DNA of 64,000 nucleotides from JAEUJM01 sp964635055 (GCA_964635055.1 CAZWMT010000005.1:1-64000); one strand, 5' to 3'; counted from the first letter of the stretch, positions 37,487 through 46,676 are shown. Notes: generated from the sequence alone by a model not told the origin. Translations and numbers: made by a program.

Positions 37487-38190
37487 CCACCAAGTACGGC
37501 GCCGACCGCCACAGCGCGCCGCCCACCCGGTCGGCCCTGGCCCTGTACGCGTTCGTGCGAGGGGCCCTCGAGGGCTTCTCCCGGCTCTTCTGGCGGCTCA
37601 GCGTCAGGGGCAAGGAGAACATCCCGGCGGAGGGCTCGTTCATCCTGGCGCCGATCCACCGCTCGAACATCGACACCGTGGTGGTGTGCGCCTGCACCCG
37701 GCGGCGCATGCGCTACATGGGCAAGGACACCATGTGGAAGTACCGCTGGTCCGCGTGGTTCTTCTCGGCCATGGGTGGCATCCCGGTACGACGCGACGTG
37801 GCCGACCGCGAGGCGATGCGGCTGTCGCTCCAGATCGCCGGTGGCACCGAGCCCATCGTGATGTTCCCCGAGGGCACGCGCCGCACCGGTCCGGTGCTGT
37901 TGCCCGAGCACATGCACGACGGCCCGGCCTACGTGGCCTGCAAGGCCGGCATCCCGATCGTTCCGGTGGGCATCGGCGGCTCCGAGGACGCGATGCCCAA
38001 AGGGGCCAAGGGCATCCGCCCGGTGAAGATCACCATCGACATCGGGGCCCCGATCTACCCGCCCGAGCACGTCTCGGGCCGGGTGCCGCGCAACGCGGTG
38101 CGCAACGTCACCGAGGAGCTGCGACAGCACATCCAGGAGCTGTTCGACACCTCTCAGGCTCGGGTGGGCAAGCCCAACGAGCACTCCTAG
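37483..38190 (+). CDS. plsC: 1-acylglycerol-3-phosphate acyltransferase (PlsC family)
   Basis: A 235-residue membrane-associated acyltransferase of phospholipid synthesis. The catalytic HxxxxD motif is HRSNID near residue 61, followed by the glycerophosphate-binding IVMFPEGTRRTG near 126 and the block IPIVPVGIGGSEDAMPKG. The start ATG overlaps the cmk stop as ATGA. Adjacent cmk and plsC are common in Actinobacteria. It is the last gene of the apparent scpA-plsC unit, ten bases before the PGPGW gene. Confidence 0.9.
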
Positions 38191-38200
38191 CCTTCCGGGC

Positions 38201-38632
38201 ATGAGCGAGCCCCAGGATTCGCCGCTTGACGCGCCGGGGCCAGCGGTCGAATCGGTCCAGCACCCGGACTTCCGTGAGCGGCTCCGCGAGGCCGCCCTCG
38301 AGGCGGAGCGACACACCGGCGAGCATGAGGACACCGATGACGAGGCCCGGGCCCACGTCGCCATCCGGGTGGCCCGGATGAGCGCGGGCTCCGCCGTGTT
38401 GATCGCCGGTGCCATCCTGCTGCCCCTGCCCGGACCGGGCTGGGTGGTCATCGCCATCGGCCTGGGGATCCTGTCGAAGGACGTGGCATGGGCGGAACGC
38501 ACCCTTGATCGGGTGCGTCGCCGGCTGCCGGCGGGGGAGGACGGCAGGATCAGTAAGCCGGTGCTCTACGGCTCGATCGCCTTCGCCATGGCCACCATGG
38601 CCGTCAGCACGTGGTGGTCGTTCTCGGGCTGA
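38201..38632 (+). CDS. PGPGW-motif transmembrane protein
   Basis: A 143-residue protein with an acidic cytosolic start of about 60 residues, then two to three hydrophobic segments. The signature PLPGPGWVVIAIGLGILSKD at about residues 75-94 defines the PGPGW transmembrane family (TIGR02611-like). Function is unknown. The gene is co-directional with plsC and convergent with the HD gene, 18 bases away. Confidence 0.8.
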   Translation: MSEPQDSPLDAPGPAVESVQHPDFRERLREAALEAERHTGEHEDTDDEARAHVAIRVARMSAGSAVLIAGAILLPLPGPGWVVIAIGLGILSKDVAWAERTLDRVRRRLPAGEDGRISKPVLYGSIAFAMATMAVSTWWSFSG

Positions 38633-38650
38633 CCGGTGCCCGGCCCCCGC

Positions 38651-39217
38651 TCAGAAGAGCTTGGCCTGGGCGAAGACCTCGCGGACGGCGGGCTCGAAGT
38701 GCTCGAGGGGGAGGGTGTCGTAGTCGGGGTCGAAGGCCACCTGGTCCCACTCGTCGGCGAATCGCGCCGCCAACTCGAACACCTCGGGTGACAGCTCGTC
38801 GCGATGGCGCTCGCGCGCGTCGGGGTCGCCGCCGAAGTGGTGGTAGTAGTGCCGGCCCTGGAAGTCCTGGTGCACGCGGATCATGTCGTGGACCTCGGGG
38901 CGCACGTAGGGCCTCAGGATCGCCGCCGCGATCTCGGGGTGGTTGGGCACGCTGATGGCCTTGCCGATGTCGTGGCACAGCGAGGCCACCACGACCTCCT
39001 GGTCGGCGCCCGCCCGCTCGGCCAGGGTGGCGGTCTGGAGGCAGTGGGTGAGCTGGTCGGTGGAAAAGCCATCGGTGATGTCGGCCATGGAGCGCAACAG
39101 GTCGAGCACCCGATCGGCGACCCGGGACTGGTTCTTGGCGGTCTCCACGCCGATCACCCCCCACTGTTCGGCGGTCGACTCGTCCATGCGGGTGAAGGTC
39201 GTGGTCATGGCGCCCAT
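38651..39217 (-). CDS. HD-domain protein, PhnZ-like
   Basis: A 188-residue HD-domain protein. Ligands are in QLTHCLQTATLAERAG near residue 56, the HD pair in VVASLCHDIGKAIS near 82, and later HQDFQGRHYYHHFGGD. The arrangement resembles PhnZ/myo-inositol-oxygenase-like mixed-valent di-iron oxygenases more than nucleotide phosphohydrolases, but that is a resemblance only. A second ATG at 39208 is an equally possible start. No phosphonate genes are nearby. Confidence 0.7.
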   Translation of the reverse strand: MGAMTTTFTRMDESTAEQWGVIGVETAKNQSRVADRVLDLLRSMADITDGFSTDQLTHCLQTATLAERAGADQEVVVASLCHDIGKAISVPNHPEIAAAILRPYVRPEVHDMIRVHQDFQGRHYYHHFGGDPDARERHRDELSPEVFELAARFADEWDQVAFDPDYDTLPLEHFEPAVREVFAQAKLF

Positions 39218-39232
39218 TGTTCCACCGTGGCG

Positions 39233-39640
39233 CTATCCGGCGGCGAGCATGACGCCGAGGAAGAGGGCGGCCAGGGCGGTGAGGCCGCTCAGCGCGCCCC
39301 AGAACGCCAGCGCCTGGCGCGACTGGGCGCCGATGTGGGCGGCGGCGCTGATGCCCGATGCCGCCACGACCACCAGCTTCACGAACAGCGTGATCTGGTA
39401 CTCGATGGTGGTGTCGGCGACGTCCACCGCCACCACGTTCCAGATGCCGGTGACCACCAGCACCGCGAACGCCGGCCAGGCGATGCGGTTGAAGCGGCGG
39501 GCGACGGTGCGGGGGGCATCCTCGCCGAGGGCCCGCAGGCCCGGCACCAGGCCCGCGAGGGTGACCTGGCCGCCGACCCACACGGTGGCGGCGAGCACGT
39601 GCAGGAACAGCCGGACGGTCGTGGCGGTGACGGGCAACAT
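39233..39640 (-). CDS. four-helix membrane protein, CopD/DUF2269-like
   Basis: A 135-residue integral membrane protein with four hydrophobic helices. It begins MLPVTATTVRLFLHVLAATVWVG, where the His in a first helix followed by WVGG recalls CopD and related copper/haem membrane proteins. A basic loop with RTVARRFNRIAWPAFAVLVVTG follows. ATG 39640 is the start; GTG 39646 is possible. It lies 15 bases downstream of the HD gene's start and 26 bases after the ispH stop, on the same strand as both. Confidence 0.7.
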   Translation of the reverse strand: MLPVTATTVRLFLHVLAATVWVGGQVTLAGLVPGLRALGEDAPRTVARRFNRIAWPAFAVLVVTGIWNVVAVDVADTTIEYQITLFVKLVVVAASGISAAAHIGAQSRQALAFWGALSGLTALAALFLGVMLAAG

Positions 39641-39666
39641 GGCCACAGCTTGACCGCCCGTGGCGG

Positions 39667-40707
39667 TCAGCTCGAAGCGGGCAACGCGGCCAGCACGTCG
39701 CTGGCCTTGGTCTGGCGGTCGTTCACACCGGGCCGGTCGTCGAGCGGGCCGCCGAGGGTGAACGTGGCGAACAGGTCGACGGCGTCGATCAGGTCGCGCA
39801 AGCTGCGCGGCGGCGGGAAGTACTCGTCCTCGTCGGTGAAGCGGACCTCCTCCACCCCCTCCACAGGGTCGAGGTGGGCGATGATGGCCTCGACCAGCTC
39901 CTCGGGTGCCGACGCGCCCGCGGTCACCCCCACCACGCCGTGCAGGTCGCCCGGCACCTCGTCGACCCCGTTCACCCGCTCGACGCGGGGACAGCCCGAG
40001 TCGCGGGCCAGCTTCTCGAGGGCACGGGTGTTGGAGGAGTTGGCCGAGCCGATCACGATGGTGGCGTCGCACCGGTCGGCGATCTGGCCCAGGGCCGACT
40101 GGCGGTTGGTGGTGGCGAAGCACAGGTCGCTGCGACCCGGCATCCAGGTGTTGGCGAACCGCGCCCGGGTGGCCTCCATGACCCCTTGCCAGTCGCGGTG
40201 GCTGAGCGTGGTCTGGGCCAACAGGGCCACCGGCTGGTCGAAGTCGGGCAGGGCGTCGACCTGGGCCTCGGTCTCGACGAGGTGGATCGCGTCGGGAGCG
40301 ACCGCCATGGTGCCCACCGCCTCCTCGTGGCCCTCGTGGCCCACGTAGACGATCTGGTACCCCTTGGCGGCCCGAACCTTCACCTCGTGGTGGACCTTGG
40401 TGACCAGCGGGCACACCGCGTCGACCACGTAGCCCCCGTTGGCTCGGGCGGCCGCGACCACCTCGGGCGCGGACCCGTGGGCGCTGAGCATCAGCGGCGA
40501 CCCGGGTGGCACCTCGGCCACGTCGTCGACGAACACCACGCCCATGTCCTCGAAGCGGCTGACCACCTTCTGGTTGTGGACGATCTCGTGGTAGCAGTAG
40601 ACGGGTGGCTCGAAGGCCCGCACCATCCAGGCGAGGGCCTTGATGGCCATCTCGACGCCGGCGCAGAACCCGCGCGGGGCACACAGGAGAACGCGGTCGA
40701 CGGCCAT
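39667..40707 (-). CDS. ispH: 4-hydroxy-3-methylbut-2-enyl diphosphate reductase
   Basis: A 346-residue iron-sulfur enzyme, the last step of the MEP isoprenoid pathway. Three conserved cysteines are in LCAPRGFCAGV (residue about 12), DAVCPLVTKVH (about 99) and SDLCFATTNRQSAL (about 195). The substrate-binding His residues are in YCYHEIVHN and LSAHGSAPE. ATG 40707 places the first Cys at the N-terminus, as in homologues. It heads a three-gene minus-strand run. Confidence 0.94.
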   Translation of the reverse strand: MAVDRVLLCAPRGFCAGVEMAIKALAWMVRAFEPPVYCYHEIVHNQKVVSRFEDMGVVFVDDVAEVPPGSPLMLSAHGSAPEVVAAARANGGYVVDAVCPLVTKVHHEVKVRAAKGYQIVYVGHEGHEEAVGTMAVAPDAIHLVETEAQVDALPDFDQPVALLAQTTLSHRDWQGVMEATRARFANTWMPGRSDLCFATTNRQSALGQIADRCDATIVIGSANSSNTRALEKLARDSGCPRVERVNGVDEVPGDLHGVVGVTAGASAPEELVEAIIAHLDPVEGVEEVRFTDEDEYFPPPRSLRDLIDAVDLFATFTLGGPLDDRPGVNDRQTKASDVLAALPASS

Positions 40708-40775
40708 AGGCTTGCAGGCTACGAGGCACCGCCCCACGCGCGGCGAGCGAGGGACGAGCGAGCCATGAGGATGCG

Positions 40776-42215
40776 ATGAGGCGTCAGCCGAAGAGCCAGC
40801 AAGGTGCGCTGAGGCGCCAGCCGAAGAGCCAGGAGCGAGCGTGCACGGTTGCGGTCGTCGCGCCCGGGTCGCCGGCCGATCGGGCCGGTCTGCGCCCCGG
40901 CGACGAGATCGTGGCCCTCAACGGCGAGGCCCCACGCGACATCATCCGCTTCCGCGTCCTCACCGACGAGCCGCAGGTGAGCCTCGACGTGCTGCGGGGC
41001 GGCCTCACCCTCGAGATCGACGTGGAGAAGGAGGCGGGGGCGCCGCTGGGCGCCGAGGTGTCGTCGGCCCTCTTCGACCAGGTGCGCACCTGTGACAACC
41101 ACTGCGAGTTCTGCTTCATCTACCAACTGCCGCCGGGCCTGCGCGACAGCCTGTACCTCAAGGACGACGACTACCGGCTGTCGTTCCTGTACGGCAACTT
41201 CACCACCCTCACCCGCTTCACCGAGTCGGACCTCGAACGAGTGGTCACCGAGGGCCTGTCGCCGTTGCACGTGAGCATCCACGCGACCGACCCCGAGGTG
41301 CGGGCCGATCTGTTGCGGAACCGCCGCGGCGCCACCAGCCTGCGCTGGCTGCGGGCCCTGCTGGACCACGGTGTGACGGTGCACGGCCAGGTGGTGGTGA
41401 TGCCGGGCATCAACGACGGCGCGGTGCTCGACGACACCCTGGCCGGGGTGCTCGACCGCTACCCCGAACTGGCCACCTTGTGTGTGGTGCCGCTGGGCAT
41501 CAGCCGGTTCGCCCCTGAGGGTCGCATGCGTCCGCACACCACCGACGAGGCGAACGCGGTGCTCGACGCGGTGCACGACTGGCAGGAGCTGTTCCTCAGG
41601 GTGCTGGGCCGGCGCCTCGTGTTCGCGGCCGACGAGTACTACCTGATGGCCGACCGGCCGTTCCCGCCGGCGCAGGACTACGAGGGCTTCCCCATGCACG
41701 AGGACGGCATCGGCATGGCCCGCACGTTCGAGCAGGAGTTCCTGGGCCTCGTGGGCGAGCCCACGGGCCCGCAGTCCGGGTTCTTCGCGTCGGTCGACGG
41801 CGCCCCCGCCGAGGGGTACCGCGCCCCCCGCACCGTCACGGGAGGCGCCCCGGCAGCCGCCGGCCTCACGATCGGCCCTCGTCGCGACGCGCCCGTCGGG
41901 GTGCTCACCGCGCCGTTCGGCGCCGCCGTCCTCGAGCCGTTGGTCGCCGGCCTCGGCCGCGAGGACGTGCGGGTGCTCACCGTCGACAACGAGTTCTTCG
42001 GGGGCAACATCGGTGTGACGGGCCTGATGGTGGGCGCCGACCTGCAACGGGTGCTGGCCGACCAGCCCGCCGGCCACCGCTACCTCCTCCCCGACGTCTG
42101 CTTGTCGCAGGGGCGCTTCCTCGACGGCGTCACGCCGGCCGCCCTGCCCCGCCCGGTCGAGGTCGTGGCCACCGACGGACTGGCGCTCCGCTCGGCACTG
42201 GAGCGGGGAACGTGA
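40776..42215 (+). CDS. DUF512 protein: PDZ-like domain plus radical SAM domain
   Basis: A 479-residue protein. Residues 22-75 form a PDZ-like module (PGSPADRAGLRPGDEIVALNGE), and residues about 105-250 a radical-SAM domain with CDNHCEFCF, the CxxxCxxC cluster ligand. The C-terminal half is DUF512 (RRLVFAADEYYLMADRP, then NEFFGGNIGVTGLMVG and LPDVCLSQGRFLDG). These proteins often sit beside der, as here, where the stop overlaps the der start. Function is unknown. The first 22 residues come from a duplicated 33-base unit, and ATG 40776 is the only in-frame start available. Confidence 0.85.
   Translation: MRRQPKSQQGALRRQPKSQERACTVAVVAPGSPADRAGLRPGDEIVALNGEAPRDIIRFRVLTDEPQVSLDVLRGGLTLEIDVEKEAGAPLGAEVSSALFDQVRTCDNHCEFCFIYQLPPGLRDSLYLKDDDYRLSFLYGNFTTLTRFTESDLERVVTEGLSPLHVSIHATDPEVRADLLRNRRGATSLRWLRALLDHGVTVHGQVVVMPGINDGAVLDDTLAGVLDRYPELATLCVVPLGISRFAPEGRMRPHTTDEANAVLDAVHDWQELFLRVLGRRLVFAADEYYLMADRPFPPAQDYEGFPMHEDGIGMARTFEQEFLGLVGEPTGPQSGFFASVDGAPAEGYRAPRTVTGGAPAAAGLTIGPRRDAPVGVLTAPFGAAVLEPLVAGLGREDVRVLTVDNEFFGGNIGVTGLMVGADLQRVLADQPAGHRYLLPDVCLSQGRFLDGVTPAALPRPVEVVATDGLALRSALERGT
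40778..40832 (+). repeat. 22-base direct repeat at the start of the DUF512 gene
   Basis: Bases 40778-40799 and 40811-40832 agree at 21 of 22 positions, 33 bases apart. They encode the duplicated RRQPKSQ near the N-terminus. The first copy begins two bases after the A of the start codon, so the duplication has changed the protein N-terminus in frame. Confidence 0.8.
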
Positions 42216-43525
42216 CCCTTCCCGTGGTCGCCGTCGTCGGCCGTCCCAACGTGGGCAAGTCCACCCTGTTGAACCGCATCGTCGGCCGGCGCGAGGCCAT
42301 CGTCGAGGAGCGTCCCGGGGTCACCCGTGACCGCAAGGAGGTCGTCGCCGATTGGCGGGGGCGATCGTTCACCCTGGTGGACACCGGCGGCTGGCTGCCG
42401 GGGGGCAACGACCTCGACGCCAAGGTGAGCCGCCAGAGCGAGGTGGCGATCAGGGAGGCCGATGCCATCGTCTTCGTGGTCGACGCCGCCCTCGGCATCG
42501 TCGAGGAGGACGCTCGCGTGGCGGACCTGTTGCGACGCACCGACGTGCCGGTGCTGGTCGCGGCCAACAAGGTCGACGACGTGAACCGCGAGCCCAACGT
42601 GTGGGAATTCGTCCGCCTGGGCGTCGGTGACCCGTACCCGGTGAGCGCCCTGCACGGACGCGGCACGGGCGACCTGCTCGACGCGCTGGTCGACCTGTTC
42701 CCACCCGCCGACGATGAGGACGAGGTGGTCGAGGAGGCGCCCGACGAAGAGCCCCGTGTGTTCGGCGTGGCCATCGTGGGACGGCCCAACGTGGGCAAGT
42801 CGACGCTGTTCAACCGCCTCATCGGCGAGGAGCGGGCAGTGGTGCACGACATGCCGGGCACCACCCGCGACTCCATCGACACCGTGGTCGACACCGGCGA
42901 CGGGCTGATCCGCTTCGTCGACACCGCGGGCATGCGCCGCAAGGGGAAGATCGACGAGGGCACCGAGTACTACTCGTTCGTGCGAGCCCTGCAGTCGGTC
43001 GACCAGGCCGACGTGGCCCTGCTCGTGATCGACGCCACCGTCGGCGTCACCCACCAGGACCAGCGCCTGGCCGAGCGGGTCGACGCGGCCGGGTGCCCGG
43101 TGGTGGTGCTGTTGAACAAGTGGGAGACGCTCGACGCGGAGTCCCGCGCCCAGGTGTCGGCCCAGATCGAGCGCCGCCTGCACTTCCTGGGGGAGGCGAC
43201 GGTGCTGAAGATCAGCGCCCTGACGGGCAAGGGGGTGTCCAAGCTCATGCCCGCGCTGTCGGGCGCCATCGTCGACTACCACCGCCGGATCCCCACCCGG
43301 CAGGTGAACAACGCCATCCGGGCGGCGCAGGCGGCGCAACCTGCGCCCCACGGCGGACGGGTGCTCTACGCCACCCAGGGCGCGGTCGACCCGCCCACCT
43401 TCACCCTCTTCGCCAACAAGGCCCTGCCGCCCACCTACCTGCGCTACCTCGAGCGCAGCCTGCGCGAGACCTTCGCCATGGGGGCCACACCCATCAAGAT
43501 CCGCGTCCGCCGCCGCTCCGAGTAG
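42212..43525 (+). CDS. der: ribosome-assembly GTPase Der (EngA)
   Basis: A 437-residue double GTPase for 50S subunit maturation. The first G domain has GRPNVGKSTLLNR at residues 10-22, DTGGWLPGG and NKVD. The second has GRPNVGKSTLFNR near 190, DTAGMRRKGKI and a G4 motif that reads NKWE at 302-305 where NKWD is usual. The C-terminal KH-like domain ends in MGATPIKIRVRRRSE. GTG 42212 overlaps the DUF512 stop. Final gene of the block that matches the actinobacterial scp-cmk-der order. Confidence 0.94.
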   Translation: MTLPVVAVVGRPNVGKSTLLNRIVGRREAIVEERPGVTRDRKEVVADWRGRSFTLVDTGGWLPGGNDLDAKVSRQSEVAIREADAIVFVVDAALGIVEEDARVADLLRRTDVPVLVAANKVDDVNREPNVWEFVRLGVGDPYPVSALHGRGTGDLLDALVDLFPPADDEDEVVEEAPDEEPRVFGVAIVGRPNVGKSTLFNRLIGEERAVVHDMPGTTRDSIDTVVDTGDGLIRFVDTAGMRRKGKIDEGTEYYSFVRALQSVDQADVALLVIDATVGVTHQDQRLAERVDAAGCPVVVLLNKWETLDAESRAQVSAQIERRLHFLGEATVLKISALTGKGVSKLMPALSGAIVDYHRRIPTRQVNNAIRAAQAAQPAPHGGRVLYATQGAVDPPTFTLFANKALPPTYLRYLERSLRETFAMGATPIKIRVRRRSE

Positions 43526-43666
43526 CGCGCACACGAGGGCGGATCCGGCCGCGGGAGGAGCGATCAGTGGTCGCGGCGCGGCCCGGAGACCGTCACCCGA
43601 CGGCGCCGCAGCTGTAACCGCTTCTTCATTCGCCGCCCGGCGCGCAGCGCTACGCTCGGGGCCTCC

Positions 43667-44749
43667 ATGACGACCACTCTCCTGGCGGTCGCCGCCCTGG
43701 GCTGTCTCGTCGCCGCCCTCGTCTGGGGCCGCTCGGCGCGCCATCGCCACCGGGTCTGGCGTCGCGTCGAGGCCAGCGGTGGCGATGTCGACGCGGCGAC
43801 CATCGCGCTCGGCGACTACCGCAAGGACCTGCACACCACGGTGCTGTACCTGCTGCTGGCGGTGGCGTGCGCCGCGACCGCGGCCCGCCCGCCGCAACGG
43901 GTGCTGCCGGTGCTGCTGTTCGGCGCGGTGCTGGTGACCGTGGTGTTCACGGTGATCTTCGGTCGCAACTTCGTGCGCGACGCGCGCTTGGTGCAGAGCC
44001 GCGGCGAGCTCGAGCGCCGTGCCCAGGAAGTGCTGAGCCAGGAGGAGCTGGCCCCGCGGCGGTGGGCCGCCCGCCTGGCTCCCGACGAGCTCCCCGACTT
44101 CACCGGGTTCGAGGTGGGTCGGGTGTACCAGGCCGGCACCGGCCTGATGGCCGGCGACTTCTACGACGTGTTCCCGGTGGCGCCCACCCGCATCGCCGCG
44201 GTCATCGGCGACGTCACCGGCCACGGGATCGAGCCGTCCATCACGGCCTTCCAGGCCAAGTACCTCCTGCGGGTCTTCCTGCGCCAGTTCCGCGACCCGG
44301 CCCAGGCCCTCGAGGAGCTCAACGCCCAGATGGCGGCGATGGAGCGACCCGAGGAGTTCATCTCCGTGTGCGTGGTGGTGTTCGACACCGACGCCGGCAC
44401 CCTGCGGTTCGCGTCGGCCGGGCACCCGGCAGCCTGGCTGTGGCACCAACGGGAGGTGCGGCCGCTGCGCGCCACCGGCCCGTTGCTGATGCTCGACCCC
44501 GGGGGGGTGTACCACAGCCGCGAGATCCCGCTCGAGCCCGGCGACCTGTGCCTGCTCTACACCGACGGCCTGGCCGAGGCCCGCGACGGCGAGACGCTCT
44601 TCGGCGAGGACCGGATCGCCAACACGCTGCGACGTGACCCGGGGGTGGCCCCCGACGTGCTGTGCAAGTCGCTGCTCGAGGCCGCCCGCGACTTCTCGAG
44701 CGGACCGCTCACCGACGACGTGGCCATCCTGGCCATCCGCCGGGAGTAG
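43667..44749 (+). CDS. membrane-anchored PP2C/SpoIIE-type serine phosphatase
   Basis: A 360-residue protein. Two to three hydrophobic segments lie within residues 1-98, followed by a short coiled linker and a SpoIIE-type PP2C domain from about 145 to 358. Metal ligands are in MAGDFYDVF (Asp164), IGDVTGHGIEP (181-190), LYTDGLAEARDGE and LTDDVAIL. Such enzymes dephosphorylate anti-anti-sigma factors; no anti-sigma partner genes are nearby. The 141-base gap before it contains no other gene. Confidence 0.85.
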   Translation: MTTTLLAVAALGCLVAALVWGRSARHRHRVWRRVEASGGDVDAATIALGDYRKDLHTTVLYLLLAVACAATAARPPQRVLPVLLFGAVLVTVVFTVIFGRNFVRDARLVQSRGELERRAQEVLSQEELAPRRWAARLAPDELPDFTGFEVGRVYQAGTGLMAGDFYDVFPVAPTRIAAVIGDVTGHGIEPSITAFQAKYLLRVFLRQFRDPAQALEELNAQMAAMERPEEFISVCVVVFDTDAGTLRFASAGHPAAWLWHQREVRPLRATGPLLMLDPGGVYHSREIPLEPGDLCLLYTDGLAEARDGETLFGEDRIANTLRRDPGVAPDVLCKSLLEAARDFSSGPLTDDVAILAIRRE

Positions 44750-44783
44750 CGGCGAGCCGCGCCGAGCGGTCACTATTCGGGCC

Positions 44784-46352
44784 GTGACCGAGCCCCAGCC
44801 CGACACACCGCCCGACCCGCCGGCGGGGGACCACCGGGCGGTGCTGGCCGCGGCCACCGAGCGGGCCCTCGCCGGCAACCTGGCCCGCGTCGGCGAGAAG
44901 CTGGCCCGCCAGAACAAGCTGTTCGTCCGGGACCGCCTGGGGCTGTTGCTCGACGAGGGGACCTTCGTCGAGGACGCGCTCTTGGCCAACACGTCGGCCA
45001 CCGACCTCCCCGCCGACGGGGTGGTCACCGGCACCGGTGAGGTGGACGGCCGCACCGTGGTGGTCGTGGCCAACGACCCGACCGTGAAGGCGGGGTCGTG
45101 GGGCGCGCGCACGGTCGAGAAGATCGTGCGGGCCACCGAGCAGGCCCTGCAGTACGACCTGCCGGTGTTCTGGCTGATCGACTCGGCGGGGGCCCGCATC
45201 ACCGACCAGGTCGAGCTGTTCCCGGGACGCCGCGGCGCCGGGCGCATCTTCTACAACCAGATCAAGCTGTCGGGCCGGGTGCCGCAGGTGTGCTGCCTGT
45301 TCGGGCCCTCGGCCGCGGGCGGCGCCTACATCCCGTCGTTCTGCGACATCGTGATCATGGTCGAGGGCAACGCGTCGATGTACCTCGGCTCACCCCGGAT
45401 GGCCGAGATGGTGATCGGCGAGCGCACCACGCTGGAGGAGATGGGCGGCGCGCGCATGCACGCCACGGTGTCCGGGTGCGGCGACAACCTGGCCGCCGAC
45501 GACGCCGACGCCATCGACCAGGCCAAGGCGTGGTTCTCGTACTTCCCCGATCGCTGGCGGGACCACCCGCCCGTGTACCAGGCCGAGCCGCCGGCGCGGG
45601 CACTGACCGCCGACGTGGTGCCCGACGAGGAGCGCCGGGCCTACGACATGCACGACGTGATCGACGCGCTCGTCGACGCCGAGAGCTTCTTCGAGCTCAA
45701 GCCGCTGTTCGCTCCGGAGCTGATCTGCGGTCTCGGCCGCCTCGACGGCCGGCCCGTCGGCTTCGTGGCCAACAACCCGCTGCAGAAGGGCGGCGTGCTG
45801 TTCGTCGACTCGGCCGACAAGGCCGCCCGGTTCGTGTGGTGCTGCGACGCCTTCAACATCCCGCTGGTGTTCCTGTCCGACGTGCCCGGGTTCATGGTGG
45901 GCACCGACGTCGAGCGCCAGGGCATCATCCGCCACGGCGCCAAGATGGTGACCGCGGTGTCCGAGGCCACGGTGCCGAAGGTGTCGGTGATCGTGCGCAA
46001 GTCCTACGGGGCCGGCCTGTACGCGATGTCCGGCCCGGCCTTCGAGCCCGAGGCCACGATCGCCCTGCCCACGGCCAAGATCGCGGTGATGGGCCCCGAG
46101 GCCGCGGTCAACGCGGTGTACGCCAACAAGATCGCCGAGATGGACGACGCCGACGAGCGGGAGGCGTTCATCGCCCGGGAGAGGGATCTCTACGAGGCCG
46201 ACGTGGACATCATGCGGCTGGCCAGCGAGCTGGTGGTCGACGCGGTGGTTGACTTCGGTGACCTGCGGGGCGAGATCGTGCGTCGCCTGGATCGAGCGCG
46301 CGGGAAGAACCGGCACTTCAGCGACCGACGTCACGGCGTCCCACCGGTCTGA
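44784..46352 (+). CDS. acyl-CoA carboxylase, carboxyltransferase (beta) subunit
   Basis: A 522-residue biotin-dependent carboxyltransferase with two crotonase-like halves. The acyl-CoA oxyanion segment is GPSAAGGAYIPSFCD, and the biotin-side segment is KSYGAGLYAMSGPAFEPE. IDSAGARITDQVELFPGRRGAGRIF is close to methylcrotonyl/propionyl-type subunits. The start is GTG 44784. No biotin carboxylase or biotin-carrier gene is adjacent, so the alpha subunit is encoded elsewhere and the substrate cannot be fixed. The stop codon lies against the 15-base tandem repeat. Confidence 0.88.
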   Translation: MTEPQPDTPPDPPAGDHRAVLAAATERALAGNLARVGEKLARQNKLFVRDRLGLLLDEGTFVEDALLANTSATDLPADGVVTGTGEVDGRTVVVVANDPTVKAGSWGARTVEKIVRATEQALQYDLPVFWLIDSAGARITDQVELFPGRRGAGRIFYNQIKLSGRVPQVCCLFGPSAAGGAYIPSFCDIVIMVEGNASMYLGSPRMAEMVIGERTTLEEMGGARMHATVSGCGDNLAADDADAIDQAKAWFSYFPDRWRDHPPVYQAEPPARALTADVVPDEERRAYDMHDVIDALVDAESFFELKPLFAPELICGLGRLDGRPVGFVANNPLQKGGVLFVDSADKAARFVWCCDAFNIPLVFLSDVPGFMVGTDVERQGIIRHGAKMVTAVSEATVPKVSVIVRKSYGAGLYAMSGPAFEPEATIALPTAKIAVMGPEAAVNAVYANKIAEMDDADEREAFIARERDLYEADVDIMRLASELVVDAVVDFGDLRGEIVRRLDRARGKNRHFSDRRHGVPPV

Positions 46353-46425
46353 GAGGCATCACGTTGAGAGGCATCACGTCGAGAGGCATCACGTCGAGAG
46401 GCATCACGTCGAGAGGCTCTGGTCT
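46351..46425 (+). repeat. 15-base tandem repeat with gagagg in every unit
   Basis: Units begin at 46351, 46366, 46381 and 46396. The last three are identical (gagaggcatcacgtc) and the first differs only in its last base. A degenerate fifth unit follows at 46411 and a partial gagagg at 46426, 14 bases before the ATG of the zinc-ribbon gene. Each unit contains the purine string gagagg that could act as a ribosome-binding sequence. The array fills the whole gap between the carboxyltransferase stop and the next gene. Confidence 0.9.
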
Positions 46426-46439
46426 GAGAGGTTGCGCCG

Positions 46440-46658
46440 ATGCCGTTCTGTGAGGACTGCGACAAGTTCTACACACCCACGTCGCTGTCGGTCGGGGGCA
46501 CGTGCCCGAAGTGCGGCCGCACCCTGTACGACACCGGCGACGAGCGTGACGACAGGCCCCACATGCCGTGGCACTTCTGGTTGCTGCTCATCTGCTTCGC
46601 GATCTACCTGGGCTGGCGGATGGTCCAGGGCATCGGCTGGCTGGCGCACCACCTGTGA
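46440..46658 (+). CDS. small zinc-ribbon membrane protein
   Basis: A 72-residue protein with CEDC at residues 4-7 and CPKC at 22-25, a four-Cys zinc ribbon, then an acidic linker and one membrane helix (WHFWLLLICFAIYLGWRMV). Function is unknown; topology suggests a small membrane-anchored zinc protein. ATG 46440 is preceded by the last gagagg unit of the tandem repeat. The next gene starts 18 bases downstream. Confidence 0.75.
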   Translation: MPFCEDCDKFYTPTSLSVGGTCPKCGRTLYDTGDERDDRPHMPWHFWLLLICFAIYLGWRMVQGIGWLAHHL

Positions 46659-46676
46659 GCGGGTGAGCCCGCGTCG

